From the NCBI RefSeq assembly GCF_000829035.1, contig NZ_AP012541.1, forward strand, positions 2,480,001-2,544,000: 64,000 nucleotides of DNA, in the 5' to 3' direction. Below the pieces are notes generated by a model. The model searched no databases. It worked only from the letters and a program-made list of their open reading frames with translations, and had not been told where the DNA came from. Of this stretch, positions 37,483 through 46,155 are shown piece by piece; the stretch's first letter is position 1; the number at the start of each line of letters is the position of its first letter. Source of the DNA: Lacticaseibacillus paracasei subsp. paracasei. GTDB taxonomy: Bacteria; Bacillota; Bacilli; Lactobacillales; Lactobacillaceae. The translations under genes and the position numbers were made by a program.

Positions 37483-39043
37483 GTGGCTGGTGAATAATTT
37501 GTCCAAGTTATCTGTAACAGCTCCTTAACCCGTTATCGTTGTATAATAGATGCATAGGAATTCCCGGTATTCCGTCAATCCCCATGCACTTTACACAACC
37601 CTATCGGAGGCGTTATCCATGGTTTATCGTCAAACAGTCACGCAACTCTCAATTGAATCCTTTGGTACTGCACTGAGCACACCGCTCAGTGCAGACAACG
37701 AGTGGGTTCAGCTTGCGGATCAAATGCCATGGCAGAAGTTAAGCGAGGCATACCAATTGGCTTTTCCTTCGAAGCTTGGCCGTGCTGGTAAACCATTTCG
37801 CCTGTTGTATGGTGCTCAGTTGATCAAGCAACGAACTGGTTTGTCTGATCGAGACGTTGTCGAAGCGATTCGTGACACCCCGGCTTATCAATACTTCATT
37901 GGTATCCCTCAGTATCAACTTAAAGTCCCATTCGATCACACGGCGCTGGCGTACTTTCGCCGGCGGATCGCGCCGATTTCTGAATTGATCCGCAATATCA
38001 TGACCGATACGGTTCGGGAACGACTTCAACGCCACTTACCAACCAAGTCGGTGATGATCACCGACGCAACTTGTACTCCGGTGAATATCAAGTTTCCCCA
38101 AGATACGCATCTACTTAATCAGGCGAGAACAAACCTAGAAGATGACATTAAAGTCATGGCTAAACAGCTTCAAATTGCACCACCACGGACTTACAAGCGT
38201 GAAGCTCACGCAAAGTGGACTGCCTTTTCACGCAAACCACGACGTTGGGGGAAGCTCACACAAAAGCAAATCAAAGCCCAACTTCAATACATTCGTCGCG
38301 ACTTGCGCTATGTCGATGAGATGATCGACCAAGGTGCGACCTTGACCGCGGCGCGGGCTAAGCGACTTGGCGTCATTCGCTTAGTCTTTGACCAACAAGA
38401 TTACATGTATCGCAACCACACGCATCGTGTCGAAAACCGGATCGTAAGCTTAAGTCAGCCGGAGATTCGTCCAATCATGCGAGGTAAATCAAAGTCCCCG
38501 GTTGAGTTTGGACCAAAGATCGATGTTTCGATCATGGATGGCGTGATTGACATTGAGCGTTTCTCTTTCAATGCCTTCAATGAAAGTGGTGACCTTGGAT
38601 CGACACTTGATCACTACTACGACGTGCACGGCGAATATCCAGACGAGGTACTGTTGGACACACTGTATCGAACTCGCGAAAACATTGGGATGTGTGCCAA
38701 CCTTGGTATCCGCGTGAGTGGACCGCGGCTTGGACGTAAACCAAAGCATGTGGATCCAGCACAGCGCCATCAGGATCAAGACGCAGAGAACCGCCGCGGC
38801 GAAATTGAACGCCGATTCTCGTTCGTAAAGGGGAATCTCGGATTGGATCTTGTCAAAGAGAAGACCGCAGAGACAATTGCGGTTGCCGTAGACACTGGTG
38901 TGGTCATGGCGAATTTGGAAAATCTTCTCGCAGTTTTAAGTAGACCAATTTCGATTACTGCCAAAAAGAATAAGACTGCGGTGAAGATTGATTACAAAGT
39001 TATCGTGGATTTGCCTGAAAGTTAGGGCTAATTCACCAGCCAC
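37483..39043 (+). mobile_element. DUF772-type element, copy B2, 1561 bp, intact
   Basis: Ends GTGGCTGGTGAA (37483) and its inverse (39043). It is the uninterrupted twin of copy B1 (16817-19947) in the opposite orientation, apparently identical over the stretches compared. Flanks TAATTA and TAGATA do not match. Confidence 0.92.
37619..39025 (+). CDS. DUF772-type DDE transposase (copy B2)
   Basis: 468 residues from MVYRQTVTQLS (CGGAGG upstream; upstream open frame lacks a site). DUF772 (NEWVQLADQMPWQKLSEAY), VMITDATCTPVNIKFPQD (first catalytic Asp), ENRRGEIERRFSF. Intact; a possible source of transposase for B1 ends as well. Confidence 0.93.
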   Translation: MVYRQTVTQLSIESFGTALSTPLSADNEWVQLADQMPWQKLSEAYQLAFPSKLGRAGKPFRLLYGAQLIKQRTGLSDRDVVEAIRDTPAYQYFIGIPQYQLKVPFDHTALAYFRRRIAPISELIRNIMTDTVRERLQRHLPTKSVMITDATCTPVNIKFPQDTHLLNQARTNLEDDIKVMAKQLQIAPPRTYKREAHAKWTAFSRKPRRWGKLTQKQIKAQLQYIRRDLRYVDEMIDQGATLTAARAKRLGVIRLVFDQQDYMYRNHTHRVENRIVSLSQPEIRPIMRGKSKSPVEFGPKIDVSIMDGVIDIERFSFNAFNESGDLGSTLDHYYDVHGEYPDEVLLDTLYRTRENIGMCANLGIRVSGPRLGRKPKHVDPAQRHQDQDAENRRGEIERRFSFVKGNLGLDLVKEKTAETIAVAVDTGVVMANLENLLAVLSRPISITAKKNKTAVKIDYKVIVDLPES

Positions 39044-39160
39044 TAGATAGCAAGTGACATCTTTAAGGATTAACTCGCATTACTTCACACAAGCAACATT
39101 TAAAATTTAAGGTGGCCATTTAATTTTGCCGCTTCTGTTAACAACAATACTGGGAAAAGT

Positions 39161-39397
39161 TTGATGACACTTATTCAAGATATAACTTCAAACACCACAG
39201 AACACCGCCCGATACCTGCAACACAGCCCGCAGTAGGCAGCTCATCAATATGTGACGGCGCGGCCCAAGGGCCCTTTCGCGCTCGTCACGGTCACGCTGT
39301 ATCCCTTAGCTTAGCTAGCGACCTTGCATATCAAGTTCAAGACCTTCCGGATCAAGCTCCGGGGCGTACCGCCAAACCTCAAAGCGGTGGAAACTAG
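39161..39397 (+). CDS. Possible small protein, coding doubtful
   Basis: A 78-codon frame (MMTLIQDITSNTTEH ...) with a weak ribosome site; its second half overlaps GC-rich inverted repeats (GTGACG 39252 with CGTCAC 39284) and gives low-complexity polar sequence. More likely a structured non-coding stretch. Confidence 0.2.
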   Translation: MMTLIQDITSNTTEHRPIPATQPAVGSSSICDGAAQGPFRARHGHAVSLSLASDLAYQVQDLPDQAPGRTAKPQSGGN

Positions 39398-39409
39398 CAA
39401 GCTAGTTTC
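39390..39409. repeat. Perfect 9-bp hairpin
   Basis: GAAACTAGC (39390-39398) and GCTAGTTTC (39401-39409) with a 2-nt loop, just upstream of the long inverted-repeat leader. Confidence 0.6.
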
Positions 39410-39414
39410 AAATT

Positions 39415-39599
39415 CAAGAGCTAATCTACGTCTTTCGCGCTCCGCCTAACGCCGCTTTGCGGCTACACTAGCCGCCCGTCCCACACAAGGGGCGGTATTT
39501 TTTTGCAAAAGGCGCAAATAAATCCCTACGGCACTCCCTTGTGTGTGCCAGCCGGCCAGTGCTACGGCTACGACGTCGAAAGACGTAGATCAGCTCTTG
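39415..39599 (+). repeat. Long inverted-repeat leader 1
   Basis: Arms 39415-39437 and 39577-39599 are 23 nt each with one mismatch (core ATCTACGTCTTTCG). They enclose a GC-rich stretch with a terminator. The right arm ends 29 nt before the ATG at 39628, so the structure lies in the 5' untranslated region of that gene. Confidence 0.7.
39471..39504 (+). terminator. Terminator inside leader 1
   Basis: CCGCCC (39472-39477) and GGGCGG (39490-39495) followed by TATTTTTTT. A GCCGC/GCGGC stem precedes it. Lying within the long inverted repeat, it could be alternately exposed or masked. Confidence 0.65.
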
Positions 39600-39627
39600 A
39601 GAGCGTCAAAATTTAGGAGGAATTACC

Positions 39628-40017
39628 ATGAAAACTACTTACGATGAGATTATCAAACAGTCATGTGACAAACTCGCCCAGACCATGAGCGATATGACTT
39701 ACTGTTACGAAGAAACAAACGTCCCTAAAAAGCACTACAAGAAGCTTCTGTCCAAGTCGATTGAGGAAGTCTATGCTGATTCCGTCAGCCTCGAAATGAC
39801 TAACAATTACTATAAGATGCTGTTGTCCCTAAACAAAGGCAACCGCCAGTGGTTTGTCGAGGCTATGCTTTATATCGAGCTTGGCACCGCACCTGATAAA
39901 GCAGGCGTAGAGGTCAATGGCAAAGTTAGTCGCATGGCTGATGCGATTATAGCTCAAAAGGCATCGATGATTGACCCAAAAATCCTTGACGCCGTGGCGC
40001 CAACGCCAACACGCTAG
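39628..40017 (+). CDS. Uncharacterised plasmid-type protein, 129 aa
   Basis: The start has AGGAGG upstream. The protein (MKTTYDEIIKQSCDKLA ... YYKMLLSLNKGNRQWFVEAMLYIELG) is helical, with aromatic residues spaced as in a helical bundle. No family recognised. It is monocistronic with a strong terminator and a long structured leader, which suggests post-transcriptional control. Its place next to small accessory genes of the conjugative region points to a plasmid-biology role. Confidence 0.65.
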   Translation: MKTTYDEIIKQSCDKLAQTMSDMTYCYEETNVPKKHYKKLLSKSIEEVYADSVSLEMTNNYYKMLLSLNKGNRQWFVEAMLYIELGTAPDKAGVEVNGKVSRMADAIIAQKASMIDPKILDAVAPTPTR

Positions 40018-40036
40018 TCCTGCTGGTTACAATTGA

Positions 40037-40079
40037 AACGCCGAATTCCTACAGCATCAAGGAATTTGGCGTTTTTTTT
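40037..40079 (+). terminator. Intrinsic terminator
   Basis: AACGCCGAATTCCT (40037-40050) pairs, with one mismatch, with AGGAATTTGGCGTT (40060-40073), followed by T8. Confidence 0.85.
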
Positions 40080-40140
40080 GGCAAAAAGTAGCCGGCGGCC
40101 CAGTGCAGTTGGCAGTGGTAGGCGGCCGTGCCGGCCGCGC

Positions 40141-40186
40141 GAACCGGCATGAATCAGCGAGACCCACGCTGATCCATGCCGGTTTC
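40141..40186. repeat. Long near-perfect hairpin
   Basis: AACCGGCATG-ATCAGCG pairs with CGCTGAT-CATGCCGGTT around a 7-nt loop with one mismatch. There is no T run, so not a simple terminator; possibly a protein-binding or replication site, or part of an RNA. Confidence 0.55.
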
Positions 40187-40290
40187 GCTATCTCTTGCAG
40201 CGAGTTCTGAGGCAACTTAGACGATTTAAGCAAACAACCACCCGTCCGAGGCGCTTCTCGTCGACGTTTTGTCGCGATCTCCAAACCAAA

Positions 40291-40482
40291 TTATTGCAAG
40301 ATCCGTGCATATTCATACAACTCAAGTTCTGCCCATTCTTTCGCTGCCGGGTCCGGCCTAGACAACAGCTTCCAGATCAAAGCCCGATCTAAAAGCTGCT
40401 TTGAGAAGCGATGGCTCGCCAAGCCGACTCGCTCATCGCGGTTACTTTGTGCACGCTTCTTAGACAGTGGCTGGGCGACGAT
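40291..40482 (-). pseudogene. 5'-truncated or start-less ORF of unknown family
   Basis: The minus-strand frame reads QPLSKKRAQSNRDERV ... FSKQLLDRALIWKLLSR ... AKEWAELELYEYARILQ and a stop: protein-like, charged and helical. It has no ATG/GTG and no ribosome site, so it looks like a gene remnant. The surrounding 40080-40843 holds nothing else but hairpins. Confidence 0.35.
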
Positions 40483-40577
40483 TCAATTGACCCTAGATCC
40501 ACGTATCCAGATATTCAGTATTCAAGCTAGGCAACAGCATAACCCACGCGGCACGCCGCGGGCGCAAGCGCCGATAC

Positions 40578-40814
40578 CCCTTCTAAGGAAGGTTCTCGTG
40601 GCCTTGATTCGTACATTAGACCAGCACCAGGGGCGCTAACTGACAAGTCGGTAAGCGCCCCTAGGTTCGGAGAAAAGGGCCGCAAAAACTTTTGTTCCAC
40701 AAGCCCAGTTACACAAAACTTTTTGACTTGCGCTGCGCTTACCCTTGTCACCTCACCCGCTGCCGGTGCGAATGTGTCATCAAGACGGCTCGACAAAAAC
40801 CTTCCTTAGAAGGG
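40578..40814 (+). repeat. Long inverted-repeat leader 2
   Basis: CCCTTCTAAGGAAGGTT (40578-40594) and its perfect inverse AACCTTCCTTAGAAGGG (40798-40814) enclose 203 bp containing a second stem, AGGGGCGCT (40629-40637) with AGCGCCCCT (40654-40662). The right arm ends 29 nt before the ATG at 40844, the same spacing as leader 1. Confidence 0.7.
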
Positions 40815-40843
40815 CACGCCATCAGTAATAGGAGGATTGCATC

Positions 40844-41089
40844 ATGAAAGAAGTAACTATGAAAGATTTCCCAGTCATCAAGAGAGAACTCAAAGAACGT
40901 AAACGGGTTTGCCATCTTACCAAGTCAGAATTTCAAGCTATCCTAGACGCTTACATCACTTACGACTGGCAACCGGTCTACGATACTCGCCTCTACCAGC
41001 AATACGGCGGTGAATATTGTCTCACGCTAGAGCTTATCGCCAAGCGTATCATTACCGCGCCACAGCAACGCATGATAATTCTCGCCTAG
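40844..41089 (+). CDS. Uncharacterised small protein, 81 aa
   Basis: The start follows AGGAGG. Basic N-terminus (MKDFPVIKRELKERKRVCHL) and aromatic middle (YITYDWQPVYDTRLYQQYGGEYC). No family recognised. First of a run of five small plus-strand genes, each with its own ribosome site. Confidence 0.6.
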   Translation: MKEVTMKDFPVIKRELKERKRVCHLTKSEFQAILDAYITYDWQPVYDTRLYQQYGGEYCLTLELIAKRIITAPQQRMIILA

Positions 41090-41176
41090 TTTCAGGCCAC
41101 TTAAAGGAGGTGATGCTTATGAGATAGCGTGCGTTTTACTTCACATCGAAACATCAATCTCAGCAGGAGGAACACT

Positions 41177-41416
41177 ATGGAAATCAAATCAAAAAAAATC
41201 AGCATTGCCGCTGGAACGGCAATGCTGACGGTATCAGCTATCACTGAACTTTTTCAAGGAGTGCTGGATAGCTTCTACGACTTATGCGAACTGGAAGACG
41301 ATGAACGAATGAGTTTTGCGGAACTCCTGATTGGCGTCAGCGTCGTGCTAGCAATTTTCCTAGCATTTATCGCTTTAGCTAACTTCATCATCTTACAAGG
41401 TTCAGCTTACAAGTAA
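41177..41416 (+). CDS. Small membrane protein, 79 aa
   Basis: The start at 41177 is set by GGAGG; a longer frame upstream has none. N-terminal helix ISIAAGTAMLTVSAITELF, an acidic loop (DLCELEDDERM), and a C-terminal membrane helix VSVVLAIFLAFIALANFIIL. Two-helix topology; function unknown. It is the only membrane protein of the small-gene block. Confidence 0.6.
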   Translation: MEIKSKKISIAAGTAMLTVSAITELFQGVLDSFYDLCELEDDERMSFAELLIGVSVVLAIFLAFIALANFIILQGSAYK

Positions 41417-41487
41417 TCGGCGAATTTTACAACTTACTGTCCACCGACCGTGGATAACTCAATGAATCGCTTAAAGGAGAAAACATT

Positions 41488-41904
41488 ATGACTGAAACCG
41501 AAGAAATTTTCCCAGTGACCCGTGAAGTGTTCGATGCATTAGGCGTCTACGTTCAATGCCACCAATACAAACTGCTTGGTACAACAAACGTCAGCATCTT
41601 AGAACAAACTATTAGCCACTTAGCACACATTAACTATGCCGCAAACTTCGCTTTTCATCACAACGAGCCGGAAAATTGGCTGGCATTGGAAGGCTACCGT
41701 TACAGCCCTACCCGCTCCGTGATGCTTGACTTAGCGCACATGCTCCCACATTACAATCGTGAACGAGCGCTGGAAGCCGTGAAGTTAATCATTGAAAGCT
41801 GTGGTCCGCTCAAGACTGCTCACGATCAGGCCATACTTTCAAGCCTAGAAAACCGGCTCACAAAGCCTAAAGACTGCTTAGCACTAGCTGTTCAGGAGGC
41901 TTAG
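41488..41904 (+). CDS. Uncharacterised soluble protein, 138 aa
   Basis: The start follows AAAGGAG. Histidine- and leucine-rich helical protein (MTETEEIFPVTREVFDALG ... ISHLAHINYAANFAFHHNEPENW). No family recognised. The next gene begins 1 nt after its stop, so the two are co-translated. Confidence 0.6.
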   Translation: MTETEEIFPVTREVFDALGVYVQCHQYKLLGTTNVSILEQTISHLAHINYAANFAFHHNEPENWLALEGYRYSPTRSVMLDLAHMLPHYNRERALEAVKLIIESCGPLKTAHDQAILSSLENRLTKPKDCLALAVQEA

Positions 41905-41905
41905 C

Positions 41906-42172
41906 ATGAAAACAACATTAGTGAAACGCACCTACGACTGGCAATATCGATTTTTCGATCAACGCGAGCGATTGGATGATACAGCCAATCAAATCATGGA
42001 AGACTTCGGTTTGTACATCGCACCCACTTGGCTAGCACTCAAAAGAAGTGACGAAGTGAAAGCTGGATTATGGGCACTGAATCGCAACAACGACTATGAC
42101 ACGCACGTTTTTGCCGGACTGGAAATGCGGTTGCAAGGTAATGCACTTACGGTAAAACGGGTCACGGACTAA
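41906..42172 (+). CDS. Uncharacterised soluble protein, 88 aa
   Basis: Starts right behind the previous stop (GGAGGC inside the previous gene is its ribosome site). Sequence MKTTLVKRTYDWQYRFFDQRERLDD ... is basic at the start and aromatic. No recognised domain. Confidence 0.58.
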   Translation: MKTTLVKRTYDWQYRFFDQRERLDDTANQIMEDFGLYIAPTWLALKRSDEVKAGLWALNRNNDYDTHVFAGLEMRLQGNALTVKRVTD

Positions 42173-42189
42173 GAAAGGAAAAACACAGT

Positions 42190-42561
42190 ATGGCATGCTA
42201 TGAACGCTTCGATAAAGAATATCCGTTTGCTTGGATTGAACAGAATATTTTTGATAACCACGAACTACAATCGTTTACCCCAGTATTTTGTCACCCGATT
42301 CAGTGGGATAATCCACCTGTGAATGTCGTAGTCGTTGAGCCTATCGCCCTCATGTATCAAGAAACACTAGATGGCAACCGATACTATGTCCTGCACCCAG
42401 TATCTTGGGCTGAATTGATACACTCAAACTATCATCTCGTCACTTCTGAACTGCATCGCGCCTTATCCTTCAAAACAGTCAATGCTAAGCGCAACGCGAT
42501 ACTTGACCTGATAAGGATTTGTGAAAATCAAGTGGAGATGAAACACATTATCAATAACTAG
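42190..42561 (+). CDS. Uncharacterised protein, 123 aa
   Basis: AAAGGA precedes the ATG. Mixed alpha/beta composition with many aromatics (YERFDKEYPFAWIEQNIF, FCHPIQWDNPP). Last gene of the plus-strand block, closed by a terminator. No family recognised. Confidence 0.58.
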   Translation: MACYERFDKEYPFAWIEQNIFDNHELQSFTPVFCHPIQWDNPPVNVVVVEPIALMYQETLDGNRYYVLHPVSWAELIHSNYHLVTSELHRALSFKTVNAKRNAILDLIRICENQVEMKHIINN

Positions 42562-42575
42562 ACCAAGCAAAAAGA

Positions 42576-42608
42576 CCATCGGAGCACAATGCCCGATGGC
42601 CTTTTTTT
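42576..42608. terminator. Terminator closing the small-gene block
   Basis: CCATCGG (42576-42582) pairs with CCGATGG (42593-42599), followed by T7; the A run before the stem lets it also work on the minus strand for the toprim/relaxase operon coming from the right. Confidence 0.8.
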
Positions 42609-42797
42609 GCGCGGGGCGGCTCAGCGTGGCCGGCCGTCCCGGCCGGGTGCCGTGGGGCGCCTGGCCCGCCCACGCGGCACGGCAACGTTGTTCGTCGTTG
42701 CAAGGTTTCGGTAAAGACAACGTTATTGCGACGGCACGGGGAAAACCACCCGCACACGTCGCTGATCGTGTCTACTCCGCCGCCTAGGCCACTTCGA
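42609..42797. other. GC-rich convergent intergenic stretch
   Basis: Contains CCGGCCG/CGGCCGG inverted words (42630-42650) and an ACAACGTT palindrome-rich part; no gene found. Both flanking operons point into it. Base composition is well above the surroundings. Confidence 0.4.
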
Positions 42798-44411
42798 TCA
42801 TCTAGCCAGTGCTCGTTGCGCTGGAGAACTTTGCTGGCGCGGCTGCGCCTTGCTCTTGAGTGAAGTCTGCTCAGCCTCGGCTCCCATGACACGTTCGTCT
42901 TGCTTATCCACCGCGTTGTATCCATAGGTCTTGATGAGGTAAGCCATTTCTTGAGGAGAATCAGCCTCGAAAAAGCCAATCGTCTGATCGAGCCGGTTGA
43001 CGGCCTGATAGCGTGTGGTGCCATCTCTGTTCGGCGTGCGATCAACAACAATCTGTTGATCATCTTTAGCGTACGCGTGACGGTCTAACGTCGCCGATAA
43101 CGAATCGGAGCGCATGGCTTTCAAATCATCGTTCCAGTCCTTAATCGGGTGTGCTGCGGGTTCATATCCCTTCTTGAATTGCTTGGCATAGCTTCCAATT
43201 TTTCCCGCAAGTTGCTCTCGAACGTCTTCAGCCATGCCAGGTTGCAGCCGACGGATCAGAAGCTCAACATCCGGTGTATCTTCCTTTGTAACTAACTTCA
43301 TCTGCGTCGCGATCTCGGTCGCTCGATCGGCGTACTGAGTGCCTGTATAGGGCTTATCAATGTTATCCGCACCACCGATGAAACCCTCCTGAAATCCAAA
43401 ACCATTACCAAGCTCACGCTTGCTGTTAAAGTTGGTCTCCGCTTTTTCAACGGCTGCCAGATCACGCCAATCAACGCCCACTGAGTTGGCAACGTTGCGC
43501 AATACCGTGACCCGATTTTGCGGAATCTGCCGATCATGCGGCATCAGATTGAAGTACGGCAGGACTTCGCCAGTCTCTTGAACCACGAATTGATGATCCT
43601 TCATCATCCGATCGAAAAAAGTATGACCTGCCGGATCATTGTCAACACCAAAGCCAACGCTACTCGGCACGTTGCCGGTAAGTTCATACATGTATTGGAT
43701 TCCCTTAGTGACCGTCACCGGTTTCAACCCATCCATAGATAAAAACATGGCATTGTCAGTTTCGGGGTGTGTTGTGAGGTAAGATAACGCGTCGATTGGT
43801 GCTTCAAAGACTAGCAACTTATCTGGCTTGCCAATCGAAAAATTGAAGCCAAAGTCCGCCTCTGAATTCTTCATGATACGCTTAGTCGTTCCACGATGAC
43901 CATTTTCATCATAGTCAATTGTCGTCCCTTGCGTAGCTGCACCAACACGCCGGCCGCTCTTGGCCCAGACAAACACCACATCACCATTTTGATCCTGTTG
44001 CAAGAACCCTTTTTGGTGCAGCGTCGAGACTAACTGCGGGTTCAAGCCCCGCGCAATTGTCAGGTAATCGTAGGCACGTGTGAAGTCCTTACTATTACGA
44101 GTATTGTATTGGAAAGGCTCGGTCTTACGCTGCACGACATCTGCACGCGACAAGCTCGGATCGTTCAACAGTTTCACCGCATCCTGCATTGACTCAACAC
44201 CAACGACGCTCATCATAAAATCAATCGGATCTCCGTGCATTTGCCGTGAGTTCCAATAAAATGTATTCTTCCTGGCATCAATGACAAATGAATCATGCTC
44301 CACACCGCGCCAACTGACTGAGCTTTCCTGCTCCAGGTTAAAGCCATTGCGCTGCACGACATCTACGATTGATGCTTGCTTAGCACGCTTAAAGTCTTCC
44401 TTCCATGTCAT
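42798..44411 (-). CDS. DUF3991/toprim domain protein of conjugative elements (LtrC-like)
   Basis: 537 residues from MTWKEDFKRAKQASIVDVV (44411; GGGAGGTGAT upstream). N-terminal zinc-finger-like primase region (WRGVEHDSFVIDARKNTFYWNSRQMHGDPIDFM), DUF3991-like middle (RGLNPQLVSTLHQKGFL), toprim core with LLVFEAPIDALSYL (catalytic Glu) and GFGVDNDPAGHTFF (DxD). It probably primes or processes transferred single-strand DNA. It follows the relaxase gene. Confidence 0.82.
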   Translation of the reverse strand: MTWKEDFKRAKQASIVDVVQRNGFNLEQESSVSWRGVEHDSFVIDARKNTFYWNSRQMHGDPIDFMMSVVGVESMQDAVKLLNDPSLSRADVVQRKTEPFQYNTRNSKDFTRAYDYLTIARGLNPQLVSTLHQKGFLQQDQNGDVVFVWAKSGRRVGAATQGTTIDYDENGHRGTTKRIMKNSEADFGFNFSIGKPDKLLVFEAPIDALSYLTTHPETDNAMFLSMDGLKPVTVTKGIQYMYELTGNVPSSVGFGVDNDPAGHTFFDRMMKDHQFVVQETGEVLPYFNLMPHDRQIPQNRVTVLRNVANSVGVDWRDLAAVEKAETNFNSKRELGNGFGFQEGFIGGADNIDKPYTGTQYADRATEIATQMKLVTKEDTPDVELLIRRLQPGMAEDVREQLAGKIGSYAKQFKKGYEPAAHPIKDWNDDLKAMRSDSLSATLDRHAYAKDDQQIVVDRTPNRDGTTRYQAVNRLDQTIGFFEADSPQEMAYLIKTYGYNAVDKQDERVMGAEAEQTSLKSKAQPRQQSSPAQRALAR

Positions 44412-44452
44412 ATGGATCACCTCCCAAAAAAGACGCAACCATTTTGGTTGCG

Positions 44453-45718
44453 TCAGCGATAAAGATCTTGATTCTGATTATTTTTCTTGGCTTCTTCTTC
44501 AGCAGCGCTGCGATCATGCGCTTGCTTATTCAGCAAGTGTTGTTGTACATCGCCACGAAAGAGATTCTTAATTACCTTCAGCGAAGACAAGATGCCATGG
44601 ATCGGCACGCTTCTTGCTATCGAACGTTTTGGTGGATCAGAAGCATCCGCCTTAGGATCCTCCTGCTTGTATTGATTTCGCCGATCCTGGGCCAGCATCT
44701 CCTTAAGCACCGAGTTCCCCATCCGCGCAAAGAGCTCATCATATTTGTGATCGTAGTAATCTTGCGACCGATGTTCTTCTTTGCCAGGCTGACCTTTGCC
44801 GTAGAGAAATTCACGGAAATTCACTTCAATCATTAATTGCGAGTCGAACTCTTTTAACTCATTATTGTGATAGAGCTGCATGTAGCGACTTGCAAAACCA
44901 TCAAGTAATGGGCGCAAGCTTTTTATGCCATTCATGTTATAGCGCCACTGCCGACGATCGTCTGGGAGCTTGCTGTAAATCTGCTTGTAGTAGTTCATCA
45001 ATTGCCGATCTGGGAGATTACGCCATGGCTGCTGATGAGCTGGCAAACGGTCTCGAATCAGGCTAGAAATTTGCGCAAGCGATGGATCACGATTCAACAA
45101 TTCGTTTGCGACAGCGGACTTAAATTTACTGAGCGTCCCTGCCTTCAGATAGCCTTTACGTTCCTGAATCACCTTTCCACCGCGTTCAAATTCCATAAAC
45201 TCTCGCTGCGGATCAGGTTCGACCGTTGCGATATGAACATGAATGTTATCCGTATTGAGATGGATTGATGCCGACCAAAGCGCCGACGCCGTGAGTCCCT
45301 CATCGGCAAGCAGTCTGCCCATGCCGGTACGAATTGCCGTCCGAAGTTTCTGTTGATCCACCGCTTGTGTTTGCAGATCATAGATGCCATGCTCGGCTAA
45401 AAATGTGTTATCGAAGCTCACAACCGTTTGCCACATGACTGACCCATTTTGCTCAGCCTTTTCAAACAATTGCCGCAACTGTTTCCGCGCATCAAGACCA
45501 AGTTGGTCTTTGCCAGCGGTGAAGATTCCGGTACTCTTCTCTGGATTTTCCATGTAGTGGTTATAGCCATCATAGTTGACGGCGTTCCAATCCTTGAAGT
45601 GTTTGGAACGCATCGCATCGGAGCGATTAATGTAGTTGATATAACCGGAAAAGTGCTCGTCGCCGGGTCGTTCAAAGCGCATGACTGAAACAATTCCTGG
45701 ACTACTACCCATGATCAC
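44453..45718 (-). CDS. MobL/MobP-type relaxase
   Basis: 421 residues from GTG 45718 (AAGGG 7 nt upstream; ATG 45712 also possible). The three-histidine metal motif SIHLNTDNIHVHIATVEP (H153, H160, H162) and the ATVEP sequence define the MobL group of Gram-positive plasmids. Residues around Y27-Y30 (SGYINYINRS) may hold the nicking tyrosine. It cleaves oriT and stays bound to the transferred strand. The charged C-terminus (KKNNQNQDLYR) is likely for coupling-protein contact. Confidence 0.88.
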   Translation of the reverse strand: MIMGSSPGIVSVMRFERPGDEHFSGYINYINRSDAMRSKHFKDWNAVNYDGYNHYMENPEKSTGIFTAGKDQLGLDARKQLRQLFEKAEQNGSVMWQTVVSFDNTFLAEHGIYDLQTQAVDQQKLRTAIRTGMGRLLADEGLTASALWSASIHLNTDNIHVHIATVEPDPQREFMEFERGGKVIQERKGYLKAGTLSKFKSAVANELLNRDPSLAQISSLIRDRLPAHQQPWRNLPDRQLMNYYKQIYSKLPDDRRQWRYNMNGIKSLRPLLDGFASRYMQLYHNNELKEFDSQLMIEVNFREFLYGKGQPGKEEHRSQDYYDHKYDELFARMGNSVLKEMLAQDRRNQYKQEDPKADASDPPKRSIARSVPIHGILSSLKVIKNLFRGDVQQHLLNKQAHDRSAAEEEAKKNNQNQDLYR

Positions 45719-46155
45719 TCATCGCCCTTCATATGCTTGTACTTGTCGCTGTTACGGTAGACTTGTTGTGCCTTGATCTGGTCGGCAATCTTCTCGTCGG
45801 CGCGTATAATCGCATTGCTCTGTACGTCAGTCACTGGAAACTGTTCTTCCATGCCGTGCAAGACGAGAAAGCCATTCAACAACTCGCGGAACATCGCAAC
45901 GGTGCGTTCAGTTGATCCAGTCCGCAAGCGGATTGGATCAATCAGCTGCTTGATCTCCGCCGCGACCTGCTGGGCTAAAGCTTGGTTTCCCAACAGCTTG
46001 GTTTGCATCTCTTGATGCTCGCGAAGTAATCCTTCGACGGCCTCACCTCGGTTCTTGCACTGATGGCTTACCATGTACTGATCGATATACTTCCAGCCAT
46101 ACTCACCAGACTCAGGTGAATCTAGATATAAGACTCGGCGTTCATGCAACATCAT
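45715..46155 (-). CDS. Relaxosome-associated protein of unknown family, 146 aa
   Basis: The start lies in ATGATG after AAAGGGAG and overlaps the stop of the upstream gene; its own stop overlaps the relaxase start. Helical, charged (LREHQEMQTKLLGNQALAQQVAAEIKQL). No recognised domain. Tight coupling between a DNA-binding protein and a relaxase suggests an accessory nicking role. Confidence 0.65.
   Translation of the reverse strand: MMLHERRVLYLDSPESGEYGWKYIDQYMVSHQCKNRGEAVEGLLREHQEMQTKLLGNQALAQQVAAEIKQLIDPIRLRTGSTERTVAMFRELLNGFLVLHGMEEQFPVTDVQSNAIIRADEKIADQIKAQQVYRNSDKYKHMKGDE

Noticed and set aside
39112..39123. GTGGCCATTTAA resembling the left end of IS copy D
   Set aside because: No further similarity to the element follows and no transposase fragment is present; probably chance.
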